A stretch of 64,000 bases of DNA from Orobanche coerulescens (Eukaryota > Streptophyta > Magnoliopsida > Lamiales > Orobanchaceae). Under the pieces are notes generated by a model. It was given only the letters and a program-made list of their open reading frames with translations. It was not told where the DNA came from and did not search any database. The stretch is from the NCBI GenBank assembly GCA_033398695.1, contig CM065801.1, positions 9,610,001-9,674,000 of the forward strand, written 5' to 3'. Position 1 is the stretch's first letter; each line of letters starts with the position of its first letter. The position numbers were made by a program, and so were the translations under genes. Positions 42,635 to 54,668 of the stretch are shown in pieces.

Positions 42635-45398
42635 TGTGAAACCCCAAGATGCTGAGTCTTCGCTCTCACACTTAGCGTGTGCTTCCTTATCTCTTATCTG
42701 GGCTCGGTATGTCCTTAGCTGTGGGTCAATACCCGTCACACCATATTCGCGATTATACCCCAAATCTACGACCCAGATCTCTCGGAACACTCCGTTCCTC
42801 GGTTATGGGAATAGGAAATAACGGTAGCCTTGTTCATGAACCGCAGCCGCGCTGTTCGATCCAAGACTCGGTCTAACCGTCCCTAACACGATTTGGGACT
42901 CTAGAGGTGGCTTCTACAGCTCAATAGGTGGCCCCCAGATTGTAGGTCGGCACTCTGTTTCATATGGACTCAAGATGTGGGCCCCGTCTCTCGACGTGGC
43001 ACTTTGTTCCGATAAAGTTAGAGGCGGACCCGTCCGTGGCACTTTGTATCTATAGCACTTAGTTCCCGGACAGTCACAGTTATCAATTTGACGCGTTTCA
43101 CAAGTATCACGTAAACGTTCGGTCAGTGAGATTAATAGTGTCTTTGATTAAGTATGGAATATGGTTAATTTTATTTGTGGCCCGGTAATGCGAAATAGGA
43201 CTTGTATATAGATTCGAAAATATTCTCAATAATTTATTAATGGTCTGATGGGTTCAGATCAGATATATTAACTGGGTAGGTTTGACGAAACGAAACGAGA
43301 GTTTCGTAAGTAGTTTGAAAGAACGTTTTTACCCTTAGGTTCAAACCTAAGCGTTGGAGTATGAAACGAAATCGGATGGTTATGAAATTTCATGAGGAAG
43401 CCAAAAATAATTCCTCGACTCCAGATTTAAGGAAAATTCGGAAATTTCCAGTTTCGGGACTGAAATTTCCAGAAATTACGATATTACCCCAAAACTTAAG
43501 GAAATCGTTCCGAGGCTTATAGAGCTATGAATTTAGCTCGGAATTTAACGAAATTTTACGAGATGACTCGTGACGAACCTAGAATTACATATTTGTGAAA
43601 ATTCCAAAAAATTTTGGACCTGGTACAGAAGTTTGGAATTTTTGCGTTTTGGCCCCGAAATTATTTAAAATTTGCGATTTGGACAATTAAGTTTAGATAT
43701 CGAACTCCGAATCGCTTGAAACTTTATGGACAGCCTATACATGGTATAATATGTACTGTACAAGGTCCAGAATATTGTATTTTCGAAATTTTCAGTTTAG
43801 TCCTCAAACTTTGAGAAATTATAATTTATGCCCAAAGCTCCGTTTACTCATTTCAAGTCCCGTTTTGGCCACAAATAAATTATCCATATATCATAATATA
43901 ATCATATAACATAAGATTTCAGATTTTGGTAAGGTTTCTACAACACATAGAAGAAAACATATAACTTTCAAGTTATCACAAAATCGGCACCCGATTACCA
44001 AATCGGTTGTCGTTTAAATTCGATAAATCATATTGCATGTTGTTATAACCATAACATTCATCTTTAAAAACATGCATTTATACAAGAATTTCAGATTAGT
44101 ACATACTTTCATATTTTTCATAATATTTGATGATTATGTTTAAGAAAAAAACGAATTTCACATAGTTATACATAAAATCATAACATAAAATTATAACATG
44201 AAGATTTTAACATAGATCATATCAAAAGAATCTTGAAATACTTCAGATTTAACACATGAATCACAAGAAAAAGAATAGATTTCTACTTTAAAGTTTGAAA
44301 GAGTTTTCACCCACCTTGATTTAGCCAGATTTTGTCGGTTCTAAGTCTTGAAAGTTGGAAAACGACTTCTCCTCTACTACTACATGGTTTGGCCGATCTA
44401 TATGCACCCCCAAGGTGAGAATTATGTTTTCATGTATTAAGATTAAGGTTAGATTATGGAGGATTTCATAAGAAATTATGGAAATAGTTATAAGGGATGA
44501 GATTACATATTTCTTGTTGAAATTTTTCTTCCTCCTCCTTCTTCCTCTTGGTTCGGCCTTCTCTCTCTCTTAGACTCTCAATTGCAGATTTTTTGGTTGT
44601 GTAGGAGGTGCAAAATGAGGGTTAGGTTAGGGTGTAAGTATTTAAAGTTGGGATAATGAGGGTTGGGAAGTGAAATGTGTAGAAGACTTGTTACATGTGT
44701 CAAGATGTTTCATACAAGCCTTGCATGTGATGAGTGAAGAATCTAGAGCTACATTCTTCTACTCCATCTTGGCCGTCCATGTGTATGTATATGTACGGTT
44801 TATTATATCATAATGTAATTTTAATAACATTTGTTATAATATAATATAACCTATATCTAGTTTCATTTTATTTTACTTGATTGTTTCATAAATAATAAAT
44901 TAATTAAAAGTTAAAGTAGAACATTGATTCACCTAATGGGCTATGTGTACCAACATTTACTAATATAAACTCACTAATGGACTCAAACCCAACTTAATAA
45001 AATTCCTAAGTCTTGAAATTATGATTGAAAGCCCAACCCAACTACTTAATCCATTTACAAATAAACAAATACCCAACTAACTATATTAATATTCTATACA
45101 CATAAAATACAAAAAAAAAATTATACACACACATACACACCAAATGGGCGGCCAAGTGGAGAGGGGGAGGACACCTAGAGTCTTCATGTCTTCCCCATGC
45201 AAGACATAATCTTGTGTCTTGTGTTCGCTTGTCCCATACTTTGACCACCTCTTTTTAAAACCCTTAAAATATACATACTCTTATACTTCAAAAAAAATCT
45301 GCATTGAGAGACTAGAGAGAGAGAGAGAGAGGGCTGAACCAAAGAAGAAGAGAGAAGGAAGAAGAGGGTTCAACAAGAAATAGGTAATTTTCTTTCTT
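42635..45398 (-). mobile_element. Insert K: non-coding LTR-like insertion in D RT
   Basis: Splits the D RT between AMLST and LSKTFSMKDLG. Starts TGTGAAACCCCAAGATGC, similar to the ends of Tekay-like LTRs here, so it may be a minus-strand LTR. No ORF of note and no TAGCG array. The right part is an imperfect inverted repeat: about 44505-44840 (minus) matches about 45110-45395 (plus). The latter carries a (GA)n run (45314-45331) and ends at the D junction. No clear target duplication found. Confidence 0.5.
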
Positions 45399-46326
45399 TG
45401 GCTTTCTAAAACGTTCTCCATGAAAGACTTGGGAGAAGCTTCTTATATTCTAGGGATCCGTCTTTACAGAGATAGACCGCGAAGAATGATAGGACTTTTC
45501 CAAGCCCTCTATATAGATAAGATCTTGAGGAGATTCAAGATGGATAATTCTAAAAGAGGGTTCCTTCCCATGAGACATGAAATTCATCTCACCAAGAAAA
45601 TGTGTCCTCAAAGTGAGGAAGACAAAAGAGAGATGAGTAAGGTATCCTATGCCTCGGCAGTGGGTAGCCTCATGTATGCTATGTTATGAACGAGACCGGA
45701 CTTAACCTATGCTGTTAGTATGGTAAGTCATATTCAAGCGAACCCGGGAAGGGAACACTAGACTGTCGTCAAGAAAATTCTTAAGTACTTTAGAAGAACT
45801 AGAGATATGGTTCTTACTTACGGTGCTGGAGAACTGAAGGTGGTTAGATTCACCAATTCTGATTTTTAAGGAGACATGGACGACTTTAAGTCGACATCTG
45901 GGTATATTTGTTTACTCTCAATGGAGGAGCAGTATCTTGGAGAAGCTCCAAGCAAAGCGCTACGGAAGATTCCACCTGCCAAGCATAGTACCAAGTTGCC
46001 TCAGAGGCTAGCAAGGAAGCATTCTGGATGCAGAAGTTTGTGCAAGAACTTCAAGTGGTGCCTAATACGAAGCTGCCTATATCACTATCTTGTGATAATG
46101 ATGGAGCTGTCGCCCAAGCCAAGGATCCAAGGGCTCACCACAACACTAAGCATATAGAGAGAAAGTATCACATCGTTCGAGAGATGGTTGAAAAAGGATA
46201 TGTTTCGTTGCAAAGAGTAGACTCAGAAGACAATGTCTCTGACCCGCTGACTAACCTGTTATCTCAGGCTGTCTTGGAAAGACATCTGAAGAACATGGGT
46301 AATGGATACCATGATGTATGGCATTA
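45399..46326 (+). pseudogene. Element D RT C-terminus and RNase H
   Basis: MKDLGEASYILGIRLYRDRPRRMIGLFQ is the RT C-terminal block. ASAVGSLMYAML then a stop (usual C) before TRPDLTYAV. RNase H remnants: FKSTSGYI, SCDNDGAVAQAKDPRAHHNTKHIERKYH and NVSDPLT, ending at 46324-46326. Stops at about 45687 and 45760 and shifts near 45920-46000 break the frame. Confidence 0.85.
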
Positions 46327-46341
46327 AGTACAAATGGATAT

Positions 46342-48238
46342 TGTTAGGAATATGCCCTCGAATGCCACTCAGGGTATGAGAGAGAAGAGGCATTGTACTT
46401 GTAATTATGGAATTATCAATAAAAGATAATATGATTCATTTACTGTTTACTGTATTTCAAATGCATTCTTGATTTGGTAAACATTGAAGTGAAGTAAATG
46501 TAAATAAGAGCGAACATTCCACTCTCGTTATCAGATAAGAGAAAATGCACTGGAAGTGTTTAAAGTTTATTTACATAAACTGTTCGCAAGTCGATAGACT
46601 TAAATGGGCATTGAGTTTTGAGTAAGACTTGTATAACTGATGCTAGGACATGTGCATGTCTTGATAGTACAGTTATAAGTATATTGGTGGGACCAGCACA
46701 CTCGAACACAACTCATACTTGACTCAGTCATACGGTATTCACTCTTGGAGAGTCGGTGACGAATCGAAAGGTTGTGGTAGTATACGTGGACCTTTGACTT
46801 GAGGGTTCAGTAAGAGATGTGCCTCTGACATTTAGTTTGTCATTAGAGTAGTTATACTCATTTGCTTAATCGTTGGGTCAACCTCGAAGTGCGGACTATA
46901 TGGGCATGTCGCAGTCTTTACTGTATACCAAGAAAAGATTATATCTCCTGTTAGTGAGCACGTGAATGTCCTATACAGTTAATGGCAAATAAGATCATAA
47001 GTCTTTGGCCAAAGCATTCTGATATAGTTGTATTGGATACACTAGTAATTAGTCGGTCTTGATTTGCATTAACACCTGTATAATGTATAGTCAACAGTAG
47101 GGTTTGACTTTACTGTGACCCGAAGACTTGACCAGGACATCTGATGAAGGGTCTATACATATATGGTATTCACGACATAATAGTTCTGGAATGATCCCTT
47201 CATTCGTTCTTAGTCAGGATTTACAGTGCGACCCGCTAGGCTGGCTAAGTGCTGCCCGCACTCATTGGTTCCTCCCAATGCCGGCTGAGACGGACCTACA
47301 GAGTCGCGCATCAGGATCGTTTACGGATAAATATAAATTTATCATCTCTCTATTAATATTAGATATTGGATATCTAATTATGATTTATTGGATAAATCAA
47401 ATAGCGGTCTTATGAATTGAAATTAAGTTACTGGATAATTAATTTAATTCATAAATAATATTTCTTAGAGAAATATATTTGTATTTGATATAATTAATTA
47501 ATTGGATTAATTAATTAGTATAAATACATTGGAGATTAAATGGAGTGTATTTAACGGAGTTGTTTGACGAACGTCCGGTACACAAGCCGAGTGACTCGGT
47601 CCGTTTCCTCCCATTTTCCTCATTGGTCCGCCCCACCTCTCTCTCTCGTCTTCGTGTGGTTTTGTTTAATAATGATATCTCACCGTGATTTGTTCAACTA
47701 TTGATGCCAAATGCATGTTATATGGTGGGATCACATGACTTGGTCTTTGTGATGTATATATTATACATATCACACCACTCCAAAAACTAAGAAATCAACA
47801 CACACCATTACCACATACCTTGGGTTCGGCCGAAGCTTAAAAGAGAGGGAGAGGAAATATTTTTTCTTCATTTTTATTCATCATCTTTGAGGTGAAATAC
47901 AAATAAGAAAAATAGAGAGAAAAATTCCTATAGTGATTCCTAGCCGTGTTCCATCAAGAATGTATTGCTGTAGATTTTTCCGGTCAAGTTCCGACGCGTG
48001 TGAAGTAGAGATATCGTGTTTTAGGTGTTTGGGACGAAGGGATTTCGTGTTCGTGCTTAGATTCGTGAACATCATCAACTTACGAAGATATTATCAAAGG
48101 CTTCAAAGGTATGGGACTTTAATCCTTTAACTTCGTTCGTTTTATTTTTCATATATACGTTACTTGATCGATCATGTTTGGGATTCTTTATATTTAGCTT
48201 TATTATTCCGCTGCGTATTCGATTTTGTATTTGGAACA
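46342..48238 (+). repeat. 3' LTR of D
   Basis: 1897 bp, TGTTAGGAATATG to TATTTGGAACA, followed by the target duplication GAAAA. Complete, unlike the 5' LTR. A 95-codon open stretch at 47128-47415 recurs in the 5' LTR (22212-22499), but it resembles no family. Confidence 0.9.
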
Positions 48239-48888
48239 GAAAAGTGGTGTTTCTGGAGGATCAGACTACTCGAGATGACAAGCAAGCTGAAAAGTCTAAG
48301 TCTGATTCATATATACCTAATGACATAAATCCAGTTCTTTTACCCCCTGTTCCGAATCACAGCGGAGATGCTCGGGAGCATCCTGACAATCCAGTTGATG
48401 TTGAGGAAGCTGATGATGTTCTAGTTCCAGCACTAGAAGCAGAGGCTAGAAGGTCCACAAAGCAAATACAACCACGGGGAAGTACCAGAGAGTTTTATGG
48501 AGTCCATATCACAACCAAAAAGAGAAATGGTTGGAGCCCATATCAGATATGATGAAATCCATATAAGAAAATCACAACTACGACTTGGTAAAGATGCCTA
48601 AAGGCAAAAGAGCCCTAAAAATAAATAGGTGTACAGGTCGAAGATTGAAAAGAAGATCTTACAATCAAGGTATAAAGCAAGACTGGTTGTAAAGGGTTTC
48701 AGTCAGAAGAAGGGTGTTGATTTTGCTGAGATTTTCTCACTAGTGGTGAAGATGTCACCAATCAGAATTGTTCTTGGAATTGCTGCCAGCCTGGATCTGG
48801 AGATTGAACAACTTGATGTGAAGATTTCATTTCTTCATGGAGCTCTAAATGAAGAAACCTATATAGAGTACCTAGAGGTATTCAAGAT
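48239..48888 (+). pseudogene. Element F: integrase-RT linker and RT N-terminal part
   Basis: VVFLEDQT is the end of the copia integrase region; an acidic linker follows. The RT signature RYKARLVVKGFSQKKGVDFAEIFS and EIEQLDVKISFLHGALNEETYIE are read to 48888, with the first RT aspartate in QLDVK. Stops near 48551 and 48627. Cut by element G at the duplication AAGAT (48884-48888). The integrase catalytic core expected between 21424 and here (about 280 codons) is absent from both sides of D. Confidence 0.83.
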
Positions 48889-49865
48889 TGTAACACCCCC
48901 AATCCACTCAGGGATATTACACGCCGTAGACCCTCTCCTCGAGGATCTACCAGGCTGTTAACTAAAATCCAACATCTAAACATCGCCTTTAAGGCTAAAA
49001 TGACTCAGTAAACCGATTTGGTCTTTCAATAATAACATTCAACTCAATTCCAACACATACCCACACAGGGGTCAAAATACAATAAACTCCCGTACAACGG
49101 GGAAAAGATACTGCAGCGGAAAAGAAAATACAACTAGACCAATACGACATCAACGGATCCTCGTGTGATTAGTATCGTTCATCTTTCATCATCTTTCGTG
49201 TAGACCCTGTGTTATGCTCCCAAACCTGAATGCAAAAACAGACATCCACCCCCCGAATACTCGGGGGTTAGCAAAACTCCACTGTTTTGCTAGTGCAAGA
49301 ACAAAGTGCAAAAATACGAGCCACACAATACAAGTTCCAAGAACAATAATAACCAGGAATCCTCAAAGATCCAAACGTAACGAAAAGCACTTCCCGAGGC
49401 AAGAGTTTGGTAAAACCTTCTAAAACCGAAAGGTCACCAATCAAGGGAAAACAATTTATAAAACAGTTTAAAATTCCATCGAGAGTTTTAATAGAAAACA
49501 ATTTAGGATTACCGAATCCTTATCTTTCCAAAAATCAACAGGGTCACAGCCCAAAGGTTTTGTTTTCGCAAATAGAAAACCGACAATAATTCACAGGGTT
49601 AAAAACCCACGTTACGTGTCCTCGACGGACATAAAAATCAATACAAACTCGTGAAGTTTTACTCGTGAATCCCGGACTCAACCCATTGGAATTCCCGTCG
49701 TGGCCCCGTCGAACCAACCCACGACGAGTAAAAAACATTCACTAAATATACACCAACCTGTGAATTTTTTACTCATGAATCCCGGACTCAACCCATTGGA
49801 ATTCCCGTCGTGGCCCCGTCGAACCAACCCACGGTGAGTAAAATACATTCACCACTCGTGAATCC
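48889..49865 (-). repeat. Left LTR of G, first part
   Basis: TGTAACACCCCCAATCC start. Contains the hairpin CCCCCCGAATACTCGGGGGT before TAGC (about 49250-49270) and minisatellite units (49656-49865) with CGTGGCCCCGTCGAACC. Interrupted at AATCC by G2. Confidence 0.88.
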
Positions 49866-50625
49866 TGTAACACCCCCAATCCGCTCAGGGATATTACACG
49901 CCGTAGAACCTTCCCTCAAGGTTCTACCAGGCTGGTAACAAAACCGAACGACTCAATAACGCCTTTAAGACTAAAATGACTCAGTAGACCGATTTGGTCT
50001 TTCAATAAATACATACAACTCAAATACAACTCATGCCCACGCAGGGGTCAAAATACAACCACACCCGTACAACGGAAAAAATATAGCAGTGGAAAATAAA
50101 GTACAACTGAACCAATAAACAAGGTACGGTTCCTCATGTGATTAGTATCGATCATCTTTCATCATCCTTCGTGCCGTCCCTGTGTTATGCTCCAAAACCT
50201 GAATGCAAAAATAGACATCCACCCCCCAAATACTCGGGGGTTAGCAAAACTCCACTGTTTTGCTAGTGCAAGAACAAAGTGCAAATACGAGCCATACAAT
50301 TCACATTCCACGAATAACAATAACCAGGAATCCTCAAAAATCCAAACGTAACAAAAAGTACTTCCCGAGGCAAGAATTTGATAAAATATTCTAAAACCGA
50401 AAGGTCGCAATTCAAGAGAAAACAATTTATAAAACGGTTTATAATGCCATCGAGAGTTTTAATATAAAACAATTTCGGATTACCGAATCCTTATCTTTCC
50501 AAAATCAATAGGGGTTACAGCCCAAAGGTTTTGTTTTCACAAATAAAACCAACCATAATACACAAGGTTAAAACCCACGTCATGCGTCCTCGACGGACAT
50601 AAAATACACACGCACCCGTGAAGTT

Positions 50626-51085
50626 TCACTCGTGAATCCAGGTCGAAGCTATTGGAATTCCCTCCGTGGTCCCGTCGAACCCTCCCGAGGTGAGCAAACA
50701 CATTTAAAAAACATAAGCAACCGCACTCGTGAATCCAGGGCTATACCATTGGACTCCCTCCGTGATCCCATCGGACCCTCCCGAGGTGAGCGAAAAACAA
50801 TCACAAAATATATACACGTAGCGGTGAAGTTTCACTCGTGAACCCAGGTCGAAGCCATTGGAATTCCCTCCGTGGTCCCGTCGAACCCTCCCGAGGTGAG
50901 CAAACACATTCACAAAACACGTACTCACATTTCCTAGGACCGGGACGAAGCCACAAATCCCACTCCGTGATCCCGTCGGACCCTCCTGAGATGGCTAGCG
51001 AAATACTCAAGCACCACACGTCACCTAGGATCGGGACAAAGCCACGACTCCCACTCGAGGCCTCTAAGGACCCTCCCGAGCTGGC
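50626..51085 (-). repeat. Expanded minisatellite of G2
   Basis: About five units with the core CCGTGGTCCCGTCGAACCCT or CGTGATCCCGTCGGACCCT, each followed by CCCGAGGTGAGC-like sequence. It has more units than the G LTRs (three) or X and H (two). Confidence 0.8.
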
Positions 51086-52065
51086 TAGCGAATCAAACTC
51101 AAGCACGAGTAACATATCACACCAAGGATATCCAAACAATTCACCCAGAGGCATCAAACACTTAGTAAAACAACACGTCAAACCACAATGCACCGAAATG
51201 AAACAATATACGTCCACACGCAAATACCAAGTGCATCATCAACACCAAACATGTCCATAAGATTCACATACTCGTTTACGAATCACACCAATCACAAAAC
51301 ACACACGGTTTTGAAAGAGGGCCTTTAACAAGGCTAACCAAATCTTTTGAAAACTCATTTCAAACAAACAAACAAACACACCAAGACGATCACCAATCAT
51401 CATATCCACAAAACAAGAATAGTATGGACAAGGTACTTGCCTCGAATAAGAACAACGCGGAGAATCGACCGAAGTAGGTTGGCACGAACCGACTACGAAC
51501 TCGCCGACTCCACCGAACGACAATCCACAACAATGAACTATGAACGAAAATAATAACAACGAAAATGAATTCCAAAGTACGACCCAAAGCCGCTGAATTC
51601 AAAGAACAAATGTGTTTAACAACATCATTTAACCACAATCTATCCAAGAAAAACGGATGGAAAACGAGATCGAGAACAAATCCCCCAAAAAGTCGATTCG
51701 AAGGAAATCAAGAAATATACTTCGATTCGACGAAGAACAATGGATTAAATGATGTTAAACACAAGAATACTACCAAGATTAATCATACCCATCATGAATT
51801 AATCAACAACACGGAACGAATCGGTCAAAAATACAAAAACCCCCAAATTCACGAAATTAGGGTTCTAAGGAAGATTACCTTGATTCGCTGGATCAAAGGA
51901 TGATAACGGATGATTGATTGATGTTATGAACTCAAGAACTTCATGGATTTGTTGTTAAACAACATGGCTTCGCCACCTCCGAATCGCCAGCCGCGGAAAG
52001 AAAAGGAAGGAAATGAAAAACGAGAGGAAATGTGACTGCTCTGTCACATTTATACTGGGCCGGAC

Positions 52066-52359
52066 TAGCGCGCGCTAGGCTGCCGAGCTAGCATGCGCTA
52101 TCGGCCCAAGCCGCAGTCCAGTGCCCACACTGCCCTACTGACTCGGCCAGGTAGCGTGCGCAGCCTTCCGGCCGTAGCGCGTGCTACCTGCCGGTCGTAG
52201 CGTGCGCAATGCCCGACAGTAGCGTGCGCTACCTGCCGATCCTAACCGATTCCAGAACCCCAGACTCCACCGTCTGCACTGATAGCGTCGTTAGGCGGCC
52301 GATAGATTGCGCTACACTGCTTGGTTAAGCGCGCAGCCTTCCGGACGTAGCGTGCGCTA
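52066..52359. repeat. U3 palindrome array of G2
   Basis: TAGCGCGCGCTA at 52066, then TAGCATGCGCTA and several TAGCGTGCGC(A/T) sites, ending at 52348-52359. It starts 11 bp from the TATA (52048-52054, minus). Many sites have lost one half (AGCGTGCGCA), so it is more eroded than in G. Confidence 0.82.
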
Positions 52360-52921
52360 CGCCGGTTCCTGCCGCACCCGTCCGGTTGGTGCCCGAAATC
52401 GTCCGGCCAGTGCTCGAACACTAGGGCTCGACGACTCAATTTCCGAAAACGCACGGAACGAACACGACGAAAAGCTCGCGGACGACATCAACGACCCGAA
52501 ATGAAAACATAATGCAATAATTAATTATACGCGACCAAGAAACGGGTCGAGACAACAATTACAGATACGGATACCCATAACTTTGGGTAAATTACAAAAT
52601 GGCCCAAAACGCCCGAAAATCACGATACGTGATCGAATAACCAAACTGAAGTTCACAACACGTCTAAAAAAGTTAAACGGACTTACGGGAAACTAGAAAC
52701 AGCAGTTTCGAACGAGATTCACAAGAATCGAACGCAAGTGCAGAAAAGTCGCCAAAAAGCACGGAACTCAACAAAACGACACCGAAACGAACTCGGATGA
52801 CAAAAAGTTCAGAATTAATTATTCTCAGAATAATGAAACGGTCATGAGCGAGTCGTCAAAACGGACTTCCGCAAAAAAAAAAGAAATTACCGGAAATCGA
52901 AATTACGGGTATTACAAATCC

Positions 52922-54668
52922 AGGGCGCAACCCATTAGAATTCCCGTCGTGGCCCCGTCGAACCAACCCACGGTGAGCGAAGTAATCATGCACAAATAAC
53001 ATATCACAACAAGGATATCCAAACCATTCACCCAGAGGCATCAAACACTTAGCAAAACACCACGTCAAACCACAATGCACCGAAATGAAACAATATATGT
53101 CCACACGCAAATACCAAGTGCATCATCAACACCAAACATATTCATAGTATTCACATAGTCACTTACAACCCACACAATTTACAAAACACACGCGTTTTGA
53201 AAGTGAGCCTTTAACGAGGCTAGCCGAATCTTTTGAAAACTCATTTCAAACAAACAACTAACATACCAAGACGATCACCAATCATCATATCCACAAAACA
53301 AGAAATGTATGGACAAGGTACTTGCCTCGAATAACCACAACGCGGAGAATCGACCGAAGTAGGTTGGCACGGACCGACTACGAACTCGCCGACTCCACCG
53401 AACGCCAACTCGCGATAATAAACTACGAAGGACAATAACAACAATGAAAATGAATTCTATAGCATGACTTAAAGCCGTTGAATTCAAAGAACGAATGACG
53501 AAAGTTCAAGTGTTTCCCCCAAAACGGCCAAGAACACGATTCGTCCCGTCAAAATACGAAAACGAAATTCCAAACCGAAATATGGATATATAATCCATAG
53601 GCTATGTTTAACAACATCATTTGACAACAATTGGTTCGTCAAAAATGGATAGAAAACGAAATCAAGGACAAAACTCCCAAAAAGTCAACTCTAGGGATTC
53701 AAGAAAAAATACCTTGATTCGGTGAAGAACAATGGATTAGATGATGTTATAATCACCTAGGATACTCCAAAACACCTTGGATGGAGTAGAAATCGGCCAG
53801 GAGCCCAAGCCCTAGTCGCCCTCGTCTCAACCCGCGGAGGAAGAAGAATAAATGAAGAAAAATGAAGAGTAATGATCGGCCCAGCTTTATATATCGATGC
53901 TTTAGCGTGCGCTAATCCTACCCGATTAGCGTGCGCGCTTATCAAGCATCGAACAAAACGCTTACGCCAAAATGTACGCTAGCGCGCGCTAGCTACAAAT
54001 GTTAGCGTGCGCTAACGAGACCCAGCACTACCCGGTAGCTCTGGATCGCTCGAACCACGGTAGCGCGCGCTATCCTCCCCCCAGCGTGCGCTACCTAATG
54101 CACCCTAGCGCGCGCTATGTTACCAAATAGCATGCGCTAACCAACGTTCTAACCCAGTCCAGTAGCCTCTGGACTGTTTCTGCACCACCCGTTAGCGCGC
54201 GTTAACGGCAACACTTAGCGTGCGCTAACTTCGGCAACTTAGCGCGCGCTAGCCACAAAGCGTAGCGTGCGCTAACGACTCAGAGAGACAGCAACAGAAC
54301 ATCTCAAAAATGGGTATGACGACATACCCACAACTTTGAGAAATTACAAAACAGCCCCAAATGTCCAAAAAATCACGATACGACAACGAATAATCAGACC
54401 GAAGCTCACAACACGTATAACAACATTAAATGAACTTACGAGAAACCTAAAACGACAGTTTCGAACGAGATTCACAAGAATCGAACTCAAGCGCGGGAAA
54501 GTCGCTTAAGAACACGGAACTCAACAAAACGACACCGGAACGAACTCGGATGACAAAAAGTGTAGAATTAATCATTCTCGGAATGACGAAACGGTCATGA
54601 GCGAGCCGTCAAAATGGACTTCCGCCAAAAAAAAGAAATTACCGGAAATCAAAATTACGGGTATTACA
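52922..54668 (-). repeat. Left LTR of G, second part
   Basis: Continues after G2 to GGGTATTACA. Array at 53903-54274. It is close to the right LTR outside the array, but the array region differs at many CAG/CTG triplets. Confidence 0.88.
53903..54274. repeat. U3 palindrome array of left G LTR
   Basis: The same palindromes as in the right G LTR, from 53903 to 54263. Spacers are altered; for example CCTGATT is CCCGATT, CATCAGAAC is CATCGAAC and CCTGAAC is CTCGAAC. Confidence 0.88.

Larger units (their letters stand above)
21425..48238 (+). mobile_element. Element D: Ty1/copia retrotransposon hosting Y and K
   Basis: LTRs at 21425-about 23113 and 46342-48238, target duplication GAAAA (21420-21424 and 48239-48243). 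Gag, protease, integrase, RT and RNase H are in copia order, split by Y (27083-42460) inside RT motif GLKQA/SRSW and by K (42635-45398) a few codons after YIDD. All frames contain stops. Confidence 0.9.
49866..52916 (-). mobile_element. Element G2: solo LTR inside the G LTR
   Basis: 3051 bp, TGTAACACCCCCAATCCGC to GGGTATTACA, with target duplication AATCC (49861-49865 and 52917-52921). The uninterrupted target is seen in the right G LTR at about 58011-58030. It is a relative of G itself: same hairpin (about 50220), longer minisatellite (50626-51085) and a palindrome array beside a TATA at 52048-52054. Confidence 0.92.

Noticed and set aside
49866..52916. Tandem LTR duplication inside G
   Set aside because: The second LTR is bounded by AATCC duplications at a site that is uninterrupted in the other G LTR, so it is an independent solo LTR.
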